Assembly: GCA_027924645.1 (NCBI GenBank)
Contig: BSBN01000252.1
Coordinates: 4,650,001-4,714,000 of the forward strand
Length of the DNA stretch: 64,000 nt
Origin: Cunninghamia lanceolata
Lineage: Eukaryota > Streptophyta > Pinopsida > Cupressales > Cupressaceae
Direction: 5' to 3'
The notes beneath the pieces were generated by a model that saw nothing but the letters and a program-made list of their open reading frames with translations, searched no databases and was not told the origin of the DNA. Shown one piece after another: positions 12,201 to 21,330 of this stretch (positions within the stretch are counted from its first letter, which is position 1; every line of letters begins with the position of its first letter). The position numbers and the translations under genes are program-made.

Positions 12201-13048
12201 CACAAACAAGAAGACATGCCTCCCATCAAGTATAGCACGACAACAATTCAAAGTAAACTAGAATTAATGTAAAAAAATGGTGTAGCACATAACCAGTCCA
12301 GGGCTTTGAACTAACGTATCTATATAATACATGAGAGCCACAACTAATGTGCTTCCCATAAAAGGGGTAGTGTGTTAGTGTCGTGATCATAAGAAAGAGG
12401 CATATAAAATGCTCTAGATTGAAAGAATGTATATGTCAATGATGGCATGTAGCTTCATGATTCTTTTAATGTAGAGCATGTTAGTTGCCTCTCACTTATG
12501 ATCACAACACTAACACACTATACTTCTTATGAGCAATGCATTAGTTGTACTCTCATGTATTATGCAGATACATTAGTTTAGAGGCCCATATTGGTTATGT
12601 GGTCCACCATTTAGTTGTGTCACTTCTATTTTACTTTGGATTGGTTTTGTGTTGTATTTGATGGGAGACATGTCTTCAAGGGATGTGTCTGAGTTATTTA
12701 CTTTATTTTTTGAGACGTTTTTAGCCACTCGACTGTCATTTGACCATCTCCCTCTTAGGTTGATGACAAATGTGCATATGCACATGTGGGGTAGATGTTT
12801 CCCAAGAGGGGCTAACTGAAGTGGTCATGTAGGCCAATCAGTTCAGAGGTATTAGATATGCTAGTCAGCAAGGATGATCACACCCTAGATCTTGTGTAGT
12901 ACCCATATGTAGGGATTGACTAGAGTGAGGATGTGAGAACATCCTATTTACCTAGGAGGAGTCAGTAGATGCCAAAGGTAATATTTTTGTTATGTAGTGA
13001 TTAATTTGGTTCCATATTATTTTTCTTATTTAATGCACATGTAAATTG
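11843..13048. repeat. Long palindrome in X1 (arms about 590 bp)
   Basis: The left arm 11843-12429 is an imperfect reverse complement of the right arm 12460-13048, with a loop of about 30 bp. Matching landmarks include the outer AATTTACATGTGCATTAAAT pairing with ATTTAATGCACATGTAAATT, and the splice-donor pair at 11911 and about 12983. The left arm carries the X exon and intron start on the minus strand. The right arm carries an inverted copy of the same exon-intron border on the plus strand, so the arms are head to head. Confidence 0.85.
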
Positions 13049-13929
13049 TTGTAACTTTTTGTTTAATGCACATGTAAACTTTATCCTCTTATAATTTTAA
13101 AAGGTCATTAATAAATGACTTTCTTTTTCATTTTTGAGAAAAAAATCAAATAACATTTAGATGCCATTGATGTATTGTGATCAATAATATTTCCTTCATC
13201 CATCTCCATCATTGGACCCACAAATACATATTCATTTACATCAAAATCAAACTCCATATGAACATAGTTCAATTGGTCAAAAATGTTTTCATCTCAATTG
13301 GGTGTAATTTCACTAAGAGCATTTTCATCAATATGAACATCTCTATAGAACTTCTCATTTTCTATTTTGTATTTAAGTGCTTTGTATACCCTCTCTCTAT
13401 TAACTGTAAAATTATAAATTGTTCAACATTATCCTTTGAACAATAATAATTCGTAAATCTTTACTTGATGTGGAAAATTTTTAGCTATTTCTTTTATTCT
13501 TGTGGAAAACTTATGGTATGTACTTTATATTTATACTAACCTCTAGAACTGCATGTGTGACTTGAAGTATTGGTTGATGCATGCTATCAACATTTTACCA
13601 ATGTCTTAAGTTTCCAAATTTCAGTGGTTGTGGACTAGGATCTATGTTGTTTAATGTTGAAAATTGATGTTCATGCTTCTCTTGTTAATATGTATTGAAA
13701 AGAGGGCCTTCAAGTACCTGTACAACCTTCATTACAGGGAAATTTTATTGAAAAATATAACACATTCTCGGTGCAAGAAGTTTATCTAGTCCATTCTGAA
13801 ATATCATTTGTAAATTTTTCAAATCAATCTAAACATTTCTATTACTATTAAGTGTACCTTGATCTTTTCATTTTATGTTCTTTATAGTCATATTTTTCTT
13901 CTCAATTCAGATGTTAACTCCTCTTGTGA

Positions 13930-14605
13930 ACTATTATTTTCTACAGGAATTTGAGTATCAACATTCATTGTATCTTGAACTCTATTTACTAGCATTTGTA
14001 ACACATGATCTATTGTAATAGAATTCATCCCTTCAGAATTAACCTGAACATTCCCATGAGATTGACAATGTCTTTGAACTAATTCATGGTTTCATGCTTG
14101 TAATTGTTGTCTTTCTATCTCATTGAATTGATCTAACCGTATATCTCTTTGTAATCTTCTTTTTAATATATATTTCTCCTCTTGAGATGTTCATGCATGA
14201 TGTGTTATCATCTCATTTGCATGTTGTCTTATTTCTACTGCAATCTCTTCCATTGTCATATCTGCCCTACGTTTAGCATGTCTTTCTCTATCATTTTGGT
14301 ATTGACGATTTCTTAGTTCATCTATTTGTGCATCAATCATTTGGTCACATCATTGTCTCATATAATTTCAAGCACATTCTCTTTTGTTGTTCTTTTCGTT
14401 TCTCTTCATTTTCATTTTTTTTCAAATAGAAAAAGGTGATAGGTCACCCATAGTATTAATAAAAGAGTTTTTACTTCCTCTCTTTCTGCATCACTCATTT
14501 GTTGACGTCATTGTGTCATATAATTGTGAGCATATTCTCTTTGATATTGTCTTCATTATTTTTTATTTCGAAACATTAACCTTGGGCGAGACATCCAAGA
14601 AATTA
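13930..14605 (-). pseudogene. X1 coiled-coil-like coding relic
   Basis: The minus-strand reading is rich in Arg, Glu, Gln and Met, for example RADMTMEEIAVEIRQ, RRLQRDIRLDQFNEIERQQL and TIDHVLQMLVNRVQD. The heptad-like spacing suggests a coiled coil. A shorter, similarly worded stretch lies at its upstream end (EYAHNYMTQ, DAEREE). Several stops interrupt it. The same sequence occurs in X2 at about 51215-51875. Some Helitron N-terminal regions are comparably Arg/Glu/Met-rich, but the likeness is too weak to assign. Confidence 0.4.
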
Positions 14606-15166
14606 TAACAAAATAAATCAATCAAGTTATAATACATTATAATAAAACATCATAAAACATTATCAACAATTAAATATATAGATAATTGAAATTTAATTGT
14701 TGCATCATCAAGAAAAATCTGAGATAAGCAATGAATATTATTTTTAATTTTGAATAAACACTTAAAAATAATTTCTTATTTACATTAATAATACTTTTTA
14801 TGATTTTATTTTTAAATTACTCTTACAAAAATAGAAAAACAAAATTCTCAAGGTTTTATAATATTTTGGTGAAGATGGAGATGGCAACGATCCAAATGAA
14901 TGGGATGTACTACTTTGGAAAAATAAGGAAGCGTTGGGGGGGCTTGAATAGAGATGGCTCCGAGTGGGATTGGGAGAGGCTTGGAGATAAGCGACGAGAT
15001 AATCATAGATGGCGTTACCTTGGTGGGTGAAAATTTTACTTTGGTAGTCTAAGGGTGCTGGTTGGGGTAGCGTTAGAGGTCTTGATGGAGGTTCTAGTAT
15101 GAGAGTTTCAGATTTGAGGGGATAAGGTTAAGGAAAGTTTAGGAGCATCTGCATAGAGGTGCTGCA

Positions 15167-15278
15167 TGTTGGATAACTGAAGATCCCAAAGATCCGCTCT
15201 TTCCAAATCTGATCTATTTTTTGCCTTCTGGCTCCTCATTGCTATAGGCAATTTCTATATTTTTAGTCAATTTTTTTA
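15167..15278 (+). repeat. Left terminal repeat of the copia cassette
   Basis: Inverted match of 17741-17854 and direct match of 15553-15663. Shared core words include GCTATAGGCA and the poly-T edge. Confidence 0.8.
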
Positions 15279-15552
15279 GAAACTTCATTGACACTAGGCT
15301 CTGCGTTGCCCTCAACATTGTCAGAGCCATCTACTTTCTTGTTCCTTTCAATAGAAGTTGCCTTCTCATTGGCCACCAATTTTCCCTTATTCTTCCCCAT
15401 GATTTGCAACCCAAGTCCATTAATGCGAACAAAAATGCACACAACCTTTATTTCCCCAGCCCTTCACAAACCCTTGTTGTAAAAAACACCTGATAGAAAC
15501 CCCTTTTAACAGTGATGTCAGAGGTTCGAACCTCAACCTCCAACTTTGAAAT
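15279..15552. other. Cassette spacer with a small minus-strand ORF
   Basis: A spacer between two direct copies of the end repeat. On the minus strand an ATG at 15398-15400 opens 45 codons rich in Lys, Glu and Asn (starting MGKNKGKLVANEK) that stop at 15263-15265. It has no recognisable domain and may be chance. The palindrome AGGTTCGAACCT at 15522-15533 resembles a tRNA B box but has no A box at the right distance. Confidence 0.3.
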
Positions 15553-15918
15553 GGGTAACTGAAGATCTTGAAGATCTGCTCTTTCCAAATTTGATCTATT
15601 TTTTGCCTTTTGACTCCTCACTGCTATAGGCAGTTTCTATATTTTTAGTTAGTTTTTTTTTTGTTAGTTGTTTTAGGAGATTTCCATCTATCTTTATGGC
15701 ATGTAGGAACCTTCTATTATTGGTTTGTTTGTTTGTTTTTTTCATATAAGTTTTTCCTTTCTAAAAACAATGTATAAGAAATGTATAAGAGCTATAGCTC
15801 TTTGGTTTTTTCAAGAGCAATAAAATAATTCTTCCTCTGTGTCTGCATATATCTTGTATGGTTATTTTTTTTTGTTCCTCATAAATCTGTTGTTATATTG
15901 TTTGTTTAAAAATCTTCA
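15553..15918 (+). repeat. Copia 5' LTR of the cassette
   Basis: The sequence ends in CA at 15917-15918, three bases before a primer-binding site. It contains TATA-like GTATAAGA repeats at about 15772-15790 and a CAATAAAATAA polyadenylation-like signal at about 15818-15829. Its first 110 bp match the cassette ends. The start is placed where that match begins; no complete 3' LTR is present. Confidence 0.6.
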
Positions 15919-15920
15919 TT

Positions 15921-15932
15921 TGGTATTAGAGC
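15921..15932 (+). other. Primer-binding site of the cassette copia element
   Basis: TGGTATTAGAGC, one change from the initiator tRNA-Met complement, placed between the LTR and gag. Confidence 0.8.
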
Positions 15933-15957
15933 AGGTGTTTTTATTAAAAAATTTATC

Positions 15958-17004
15958 ATGTCAAATTTCAACTCTTTGCCAATCCTAGAATTTAATGGAT
16001 GTGATTATGATTATTGGTGCATCAATATGATGACTTTTTTGATAGGAAAAGATTTATGGGAAATTGTAGAAACGGGATATGAAGAGCTAGTTGATTGGAA
16101 TGCTCTTGTAGCCAATGATAGAATAGCTAAGAAGGAAGCTAAGAAGAAGAATGCATAGGCTTTATTTCACATTCAAATAGCTCTTGATAAGAGCCTATTT
16201 CCAGGAATTGTAGGTGCACAAATAGCTAAATATGTCTGGAAGACTCTAAAAGAAGCTTACCAAGGTAGTGATCAAGTCAAAGTTGTGAAGTTGCGGACAT
16301 TAAAAAGAGAATTTGAGAATTTGAAGATGCAAGAAAGTGAAAATGTGAGTGATTATTGTGTAAGAGTAAAAGATGTGGTTAATAAGATGGCTACTCTTGA
16401 AGAAACTATGGACAATGAAGTTGTGATCAATAAGGTGTTGAGGTCTCTAACACCAAGGTGGAACAATGTTGCCATCATCATTGAAGAAAGAAAGGATTTG
16501 ACTACTCTTCAGTTTGATCCGCTTGTTGGATCTCTCATGTCTCATGAAGAAAGATTGAGAGATTCATCTAGAGAAAGTAATGAGAAGGATTTTTCTTCCA
16601 AAGTACAAATTACAAAGAATGAAAATGCTAGCACAAGTACCAAAAATATGCAAGGCCAAGGTAGAGGTCAGAATTCTTCAAGAGGAAACCGAGGACGAAG
16701 AGGTGGTCCAAGAGGAAGAGGCAGAGGTAGATTTGATAAAAGAAATGTTCAATGTTATCACTGCAATAGGTATGGTCACTTTGAATGGGAATGCAGATTA
16801 AAAGAAGGTAATAACAATAGAATTGCTAATTATGCTAATGAGAATGATGAGGCTTCTCCTAGTAATTTATTCTTATCATATGACAAAGCTGAAAATAGTT
16901 CTAAAGAAGTTTGGTATTTAGATTCAGGTTGTTCTAACCACATGTTAGGGAATCAATTTTTGTTTGGAGGCAAAACCATTATTGGTTTAGGTGGGAAATA
17001 TTGA
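15958..17004 (+). pseudogene. Copia gag with start of protease
   Basis: A single plus-strand frame of about 349 codons, broken only by a TAG at 16156-16158. It begins MSNFNSLPILEFNG, continues with the copia gag core (LKREFENLKMQESENVSDY, LRSLTPRW), then an Arg/Gly-rich stretch (RGRRGGPRGRGRGR). A complete CCHC zinc knuckle follows (CYHCNRYGHFEWEC), then the protease start VWYLDSGCSNHM with catalytic DSG. It ends soon after the protease site, so integrase, RT and RNase H are missing. Gag would coat the element RNA in cytoplasmic particles. This is one of the best preserved frames in the window, but the element is truncated. Confidence 0.9.
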
Positions 17005-17740
17005 TGTTTGGTCCACCATGATGGTGGATGGAATTTATCCTAATGTTGGTGTGTGATTTATGAGGGTGAGTATCCCAACAAAGGTCATCATTGATGTGGT
17101 TGATTTTGTTCATATCTTCTCAATATGCTACCTAATTCCATAGCATGAGGAATATGTAGTTTCTCTATTTGAAGAGCTTATTATTGTTGAGGATGACACA
17201 TTTTCTGATTGAGATTATGTTTGGTTATTGGGCAGATGACTTAATGTTGGAGCAGAAATATACTCTAGTAATGTAGGATCATACTATGGAACATGGTTGC
17301 TGGGTTGCATTTTGTTACCAGACTTGAAGGATGCAACTTTTTCTGTTGAATAGTCATTGCATATGAATAGATTGTATAATTGAGGGATCATATTGCTAGT
17401 CTGATCTATATAGTTATAGAATTGTACTAAGTTATTGCCCATTAGCGAAGGAGTTGGAGTTGTTCTCCTAGTAGATAGTTCTTGATCTCCCTCTTACTGC
17501 TCGGATTGAATTATTGTATTGAAAACTGTAATTGTTTAAAAATAAGGTAAAGTTGCAGGGTGTGCCAATATAAAGGTAGAAAAGGACTGGTAAAGTCCAC
17601 ATGGAAGAACAACATAAGAGTCTACAAGTCCTTTATAGTGATTTGTATGTAATTTCTGATCATAGCCTATTAAAGTGGATGCCAAGATGTTAAGCATTCG
17701 GTATCTTATGCTACCAGCAATAATTATAGACATCTTATTT
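17005..17740 (+). other. Cassette 3' part, no recognisable gene
   Basis: Sequence between the truncated copia gag-protease and the right inverted end. I see no copia integrase or RT motif in any frame and no LTR end. It may be degraded internal sequence or a second captured fragment. Confidence 0.4.
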
Positions 17741-17854
17741 AAAAAAAAAACTAACTAAAAGTATAGAAACTGCCTATAGCAGTGAGGAGCCAAAAGGCAA
17801 AAAATAGATTAGATTTGGAAAGAGTGGATCTTCAGGATCTTCAGTTATCCAACA
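17741..17854 (-). repeat. Right terminal repeat of the copia cassette (inverted)
   Basis: Reverse complement of 15167-15278, with an A-run at its inner edge (about 17742-17752) and ending GTTATCCAACA. Confidence 0.8.
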
Positions 17855-18494
17855 CTGCGGAAGGATGGTGCCACTCCCTCATTATAGCTAAGGAAGGAGG
17901 ACCTTGTAGAGCTTCTATTAGAAATTTTTCTAAGGTGGATATGATGGAGGGTGCTAAATCATCATTCTTGCCAAGGAAGGATGTGCCAAGGGAGGCCCTA
18001 ATGGAGATGCTTCTGAGTGGGTGTGGGAGTGACCTATTTAGGCTTGTAGTGAGATTGATGGAATAGGTGTTTGTTCGAAGGACAACAAACTTAATGTTGG
18101 AATAGTGGATAAATGGATCTCTATTATGGTAGAGAAGGAAGATAAATGGACCTAATATGGTGGATTGGATTCTTAGATGAGGGTATCTTCATAAGCTTGG
18201 AGGATCAATGGAAAGCCTCAGGACCGTTGCTGAGGAAGGTGGAACTAGAGGTAGTCTTGGAGGTGATGGAGGATGAAGGGGATATCACACTAGTGGAGAA
18301 GGAAAATGAATGGATAGGAAGCTTGATTGAAGGTCATTGTGTGGTGGATATTTTCTAATGGGCAATGGAGGAGATGGTGTTGATGGAAGATTTTTAAGGA
18401 GGCCCTAATCTTGGTGGTAGAGAGGGAAGTGTTTTTGGTGGAGGGGCTAGTGGTAGGGTTAGGGGTGACCTTAGTGGAGACTGTAAGGTGATTG
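17855..18494. repeat. Repeat X, copy 1, second segment (purine-rich)
   Basis: It aligns with about 52433-52741 as far as about 18162, then diverges. It is G/A-rich on the plus strand (GGAGG and GGTGG words). Read on the minus strand it would be Pro/Ser/Thr-rich, like the Pro-rich piece at 26355-26830, but I cannot establish an open frame. Confidence 0.6.
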
Positions 18495-18499
18495 TTCTG
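18495..18499. repeat. Target site duplication TTCTG, left copy
   Basis: TTCTG directly before the left LTR of element B, identical to 26350-26354 after the right LTR. Confidence 0.92.
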
Positions 18500-18890
18500 T
18501 GGTACAGGAGCACCAAGAAGGCCAAAAGACTTATGTCTTGTTTTTGTTGTTCATTTTGTTTTGTTTCTTTCATAAGGTCTTGGAGACCATTCTCATGTTG
18601 TAATAAGGGCTATGATGCCATGTTTGTAATAAGCAATCATACATTGTATAGGAGGCAGTCATATAAAATGTCATGTTGTAAGCCTTGTTCAGGTATCTAG
18701 GACAGAGTCAAAGAGCCTAGTGCCTAATCCAAGGCCTAATTACATTGTAAAGGTGTTTGAAGACTCATAAACACCGATGCCTATGCAAACAAACTGGTAA
18801 TTAGTTGAAGTTTCAAACTACACAAGGAAGTTTGAAGTAGTTATGGCTTCCATCATTGACCAAACTATCTTCAATGAGGTTGTCAAGGTG

Positions 18891-18899
18891 TATAAAAGG
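18891..18899 (+). promoter_or_regulatory. Element B LTR TATA box and polyadenylation signal
   Basis: TATAAAAGG at 18891-18899, with AATAAA at 18950-18955 about 55 bp downstream. The 3' LTR has the same pair at 25148-25156 and 25207-25212. Spacing suggests a transcription start near 18920. Confidence 0.65.
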
Positions 18900-19150
18900 C
18901 TAAATAGCCTTGAACAAGAAAAATGGATGTGGTGCAAGGAGTTCTATGTAATAAAAACATCAATTCTCTGTTATTTTGTTGTTTTTTCTATATTTTCTGA
19001 AGAAATAGTCCATACTATTCATCTGTATGAAATAGTCATGAGCCCCAAATCTGTGGGATGAGTAGAGTGAAGGATTAACTTGCAATCAAGTCCAATTTGG
19101 TGTCTTGACATTCACTAAGGAGATTTTTATAACCGTATCTCTGGGACTAC

Positions 19151-19993
19151 TCATTTAGACAACTCTGTTTTCCTGAAGAAGTTGCTGCTACAGGCCATAC
19201 ATTCCTCAGGTATTGTATTATCTGCATTTGTCCATGATTTAATTTGTTGAATGAAGGGGTTGTCTATGATTTGAATTGGTTTAGGAGTCTTGGCAGTTGC
19301 ATTGTAGGGAGATATAAGGTTTTCTTCCAAAATAGTCTCATTAAAACCTAAACAAGGGTTTGTTCCAAACGATGGATGATTGACCATCCCACTGTCTTTC
19401 AAGGCCATAAGACTAGTGGGATGGGTGTATTAATTTGTTTTTCAAGTGTTTTGGATGATTGCAGGACAGGGAGAGTTGGTGTTTGCAAGATTTGTTAGAA
19501 GAGGCTTAATATGACCATGTATTAAGCCAATTGGAGGAACCATAGAGGCATTTTTAGGAACAACAGATTGTATGAGGACAAAACCCACAAAATCCATAGT
19601 TTTGGCATGTATTCTAAGTGTTAAAACCATTGGTGGAGTTCTGTGCATGCATTTCATAGTGGTCTCTTGGTATTTTAGGCCTAACTAAGGCTCTAAATCG
19701 TTGAGAGGAGTTAAAGGTTGGGGTATATCGTCCAAAACAACCTATACCCACTTTTGGATATGTGATAGGGAGTCCAAATGGGTATCTCCTAATTGTCAAA
19801 GTTCTACATTTGAAGGTCTACAACAAAAGTTATTGATGACTGTTCTCTTTTTTAGGGCTACAAGCAAAATCTTGGGTTTGTGAAGTACTAATCCTGAGTT
19901 TGGTCTACCTTTGCCAATTGTTGGAATGGGTCCCACAACATCTAAAATCAACCTTTCCATGAAGAATTCAGAGTCCCTAACTTTTGTTCCCAC
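19151..19993 (-). pseudogene. Antisense reading frame inside the element B LTR
   Basis: One minus-strand frame of about 280 codons with only a few stops lies in the U5. It includes ERLILDVVGPIPTIGKG, TMDFVGFVLIQSVVPKNASM and GTNPCLGFNETILEENL. The 3' LTR has the same wording at 25408-25920 with an indel shift. The two LTRs were identical at insertion, so keeping the frame in both is not independent evidence of coding. It could be a gene fragment captured by the LTR long ago or chance. No domain recognised. Confidence 0.3.
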
Positions 19994-20089
19994 TTTTGTA
20001 AATTGACCTTTGAAATTGGGTTTTTGGGGGTAGTGAAAACCTTGTCTAGTTTGTTATCCTCCAACTGTTCCATTTCTTCTACATCATAG

Positions 20090-20102
20090 TGGTATCAGAG
20101 CC
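20090..20102 (+). other. Element B primer-binding site
   Basis: TGGTATCAGAGCC, a perfect plant initiator tRNA-Met complement, three bases after the 5' LTR. Confidence 0.92.
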
Positions 20103-20177
20103 ATAAAAGGTTCTGTTGTTGGTTGGATAAAACCTGGTATATATCAGAAAAGGAGAGTGAAGGAGAGGCTAGCAATA

Positions 20178-21330
20178 TGCCTCCAAAGGGAATGACCACT
20201 GAAGTAAGAAGTTCAAGGAGATGGAAGAAAAGATCAAAAGTGGAGTCAAGGAAGCACTCCAAGTAGAGTTGAAGGCATTAAGGATAGGGAAGAGGATAGA
20301 TGAAGGTTCTGATGAAGAAGAAGAAAAAGGAGGAAGAAGAAGAGCAAGAAGAGGTAGAGGTACCTGCAGATCAAAGGCATTTCCTTGAAGCCATCAAGGC
20401 AATTGGCAAGGATTCTTCAGAGGCTCTGATGGAGATTCCCATGTTTAGTGGCAAGATGAATGCTGATGAAGTCATGGAGTGGATTGAGGCCCTAAACAAC
20501 TACTTTGAATAAAAAGAAGTTCTTGAAAACAAGAGGGTAAAGTTTGCAAAAACTAAACTCAAAGGTGCTGCCCTTACATGGTGGAATTACACCTAAGGTG
20601 AGAGGGTAAAGAATGGGAAGAGTATGATCTCTTCATGGAGCAGAATGTTGGAGATGATCAAGTCCAAATTCCTTCCATTAGACTATGAGGTGCAGATCTA
20701 CAAGAAGATGCAAAATCTCAAGCAAAGAGATTTGGATGTGGCCACCTACACCGAGGAGTTTCACAAGTTCTCTCTTCGTTGTCGGCACATGGAGGATGAA
20801 AAAGGTAAAGTGGCAAGGTATCTCAATGGTTTGAGGTTTAATATCAAAGATGAAATCAATTTATTAACCCCTGACACCATGGAAAAATGTTTTCAAGTGG
20901 CATTAAGGGCTGAAGAGAAGTTGAAGAGGAGAGGTGGCAGAAATTTCAAAGGTAGGGGCAGTTTTGGAGGAAGAAACCAATCCCAAAGAAGTCAAGGGGA
21001 ATCTAGTTCCCAAGAGCAAAGTGGAGAATCAGGTTCTAGAGGAGGCTTTAGAGGAAGGAGGCCCAATGGAAGAGGTAGATTTGGTGGACCAGGGAGAGGT
21101 CCTAATGTCTTCAAATGTCCTGAAAAGCAAGCCTCAAGCTCTCATGGAGGAGAGAGAAGGAACCAATTGATCCAAGAGGAAGATTGCCAAAGTGTCAACT
21201 CTCCAATTGGAAGTGCAGCCCCAGTCCATGAAGGAAAAAGTTTGATGATGAGAAGAACCATGCTGAAGGTGCCTCAAACACAAGAACCCCCTCAAAGGAA
21301 GACATTATTCAGGACAACATGCAAGGCCTA
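20178..21330 (+). pseudogene. Element B gag
   Basis: A plus-strand gag starting at MPPKGMT (20178). An early part has stops and a probable frame change before 20300, then an acidic-basic stretch (KKKKKEEEEEQEEVEVP). The gag core follows with WWNYT, VATYTEEFHKFSLR and VARYLNGLRFNI, then an Arg/Gly/Ser-rich tail. Stops lie at about 20510 and 20594; from 20624 the frame is open through the gag end into protease and RT. The usual CCHC knuckle is reduced: only a short CPEK remains where element A has a knuckle-like motif, so nucleic-acid binding may have relied on the Arg/Gly tail. Confidence 0.9.

Larger units (their letters stand above)
11506..15166 (-). repeat. Repeat X, copy 1, first segment
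   Basis: This segment aligns with 35146-37330 plus 51044-about 52430. The alignment breaks only at the position where element D sits in copy 2. Content, read on the minus strand: a Gln/Arg/Glu-rich coiled-coil-like stretch (about 13930-14600), exon-like pieces at about 13190-13720, the palindrome at 11843-13048, and a spliced reading frame ending at 11506. It could be a low-copy transposon, a Helitron-carried gene cluster or an old segmental duplication. I do not recognise the family. Confidence 0.8.
15167..17854 (+). mobile_element. Copia-derived cassette with inverted U3-like ends
   Basis: A 2,688-bp insertion in X1, proven by the unbroken counterpart at about 52430. The outer ends are inverted repeats of about 115 bp (TGTTGGATAACTGAAGATCC at left, its complement at right). 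They are flanked by CTGCA at left (15162-15166) and CTGCG at right (17855-17859); X2 reads TTGTG there, so this is a probable 5-bp duplication. A third copy of the end sequence lies in direct orientation at about 15553-15663, leading into an LTR, primer-binding site and gag. The ends start TG and end CA, as integrase products do, but both are the same LTR end. Confidence 0.75.
18500..20086 (+). repeat. Element B 5' LTR
   Basis: Starts TGGTACAGGAGCACC and ends CTACATCA. A TATA box and an AATAAA signal split it into U3 (about 420 bp), a short R and a long U5 of about 1.1 kb. The U5 holds a long antisense reading frame (19151-19993). Confidence 0.95.

Noticed and set aside
15522..15533. tRNA B-box-like AGGTTCGAACCT, suggesting a SINE or tRNA gene
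   Set aside because: The motif is a palindrome, no A box lies 30-60 bp away, and the neighbourhood does not fold as a tRNA.
16156..16158. Programmed stop-codon readthrough in copia gag
   Set aside because: Copia gag normally has no stop here and the TAG context shows no readthrough signal; a point mutation is simpler.
17741..17854. Classic DNA transposon inverted repeat for the 2.7-kb cassette
   Set aside because: Not excluded, but the same sequence occurs directly at the start of the copia LTR inside, so an LTR origin is preferred.
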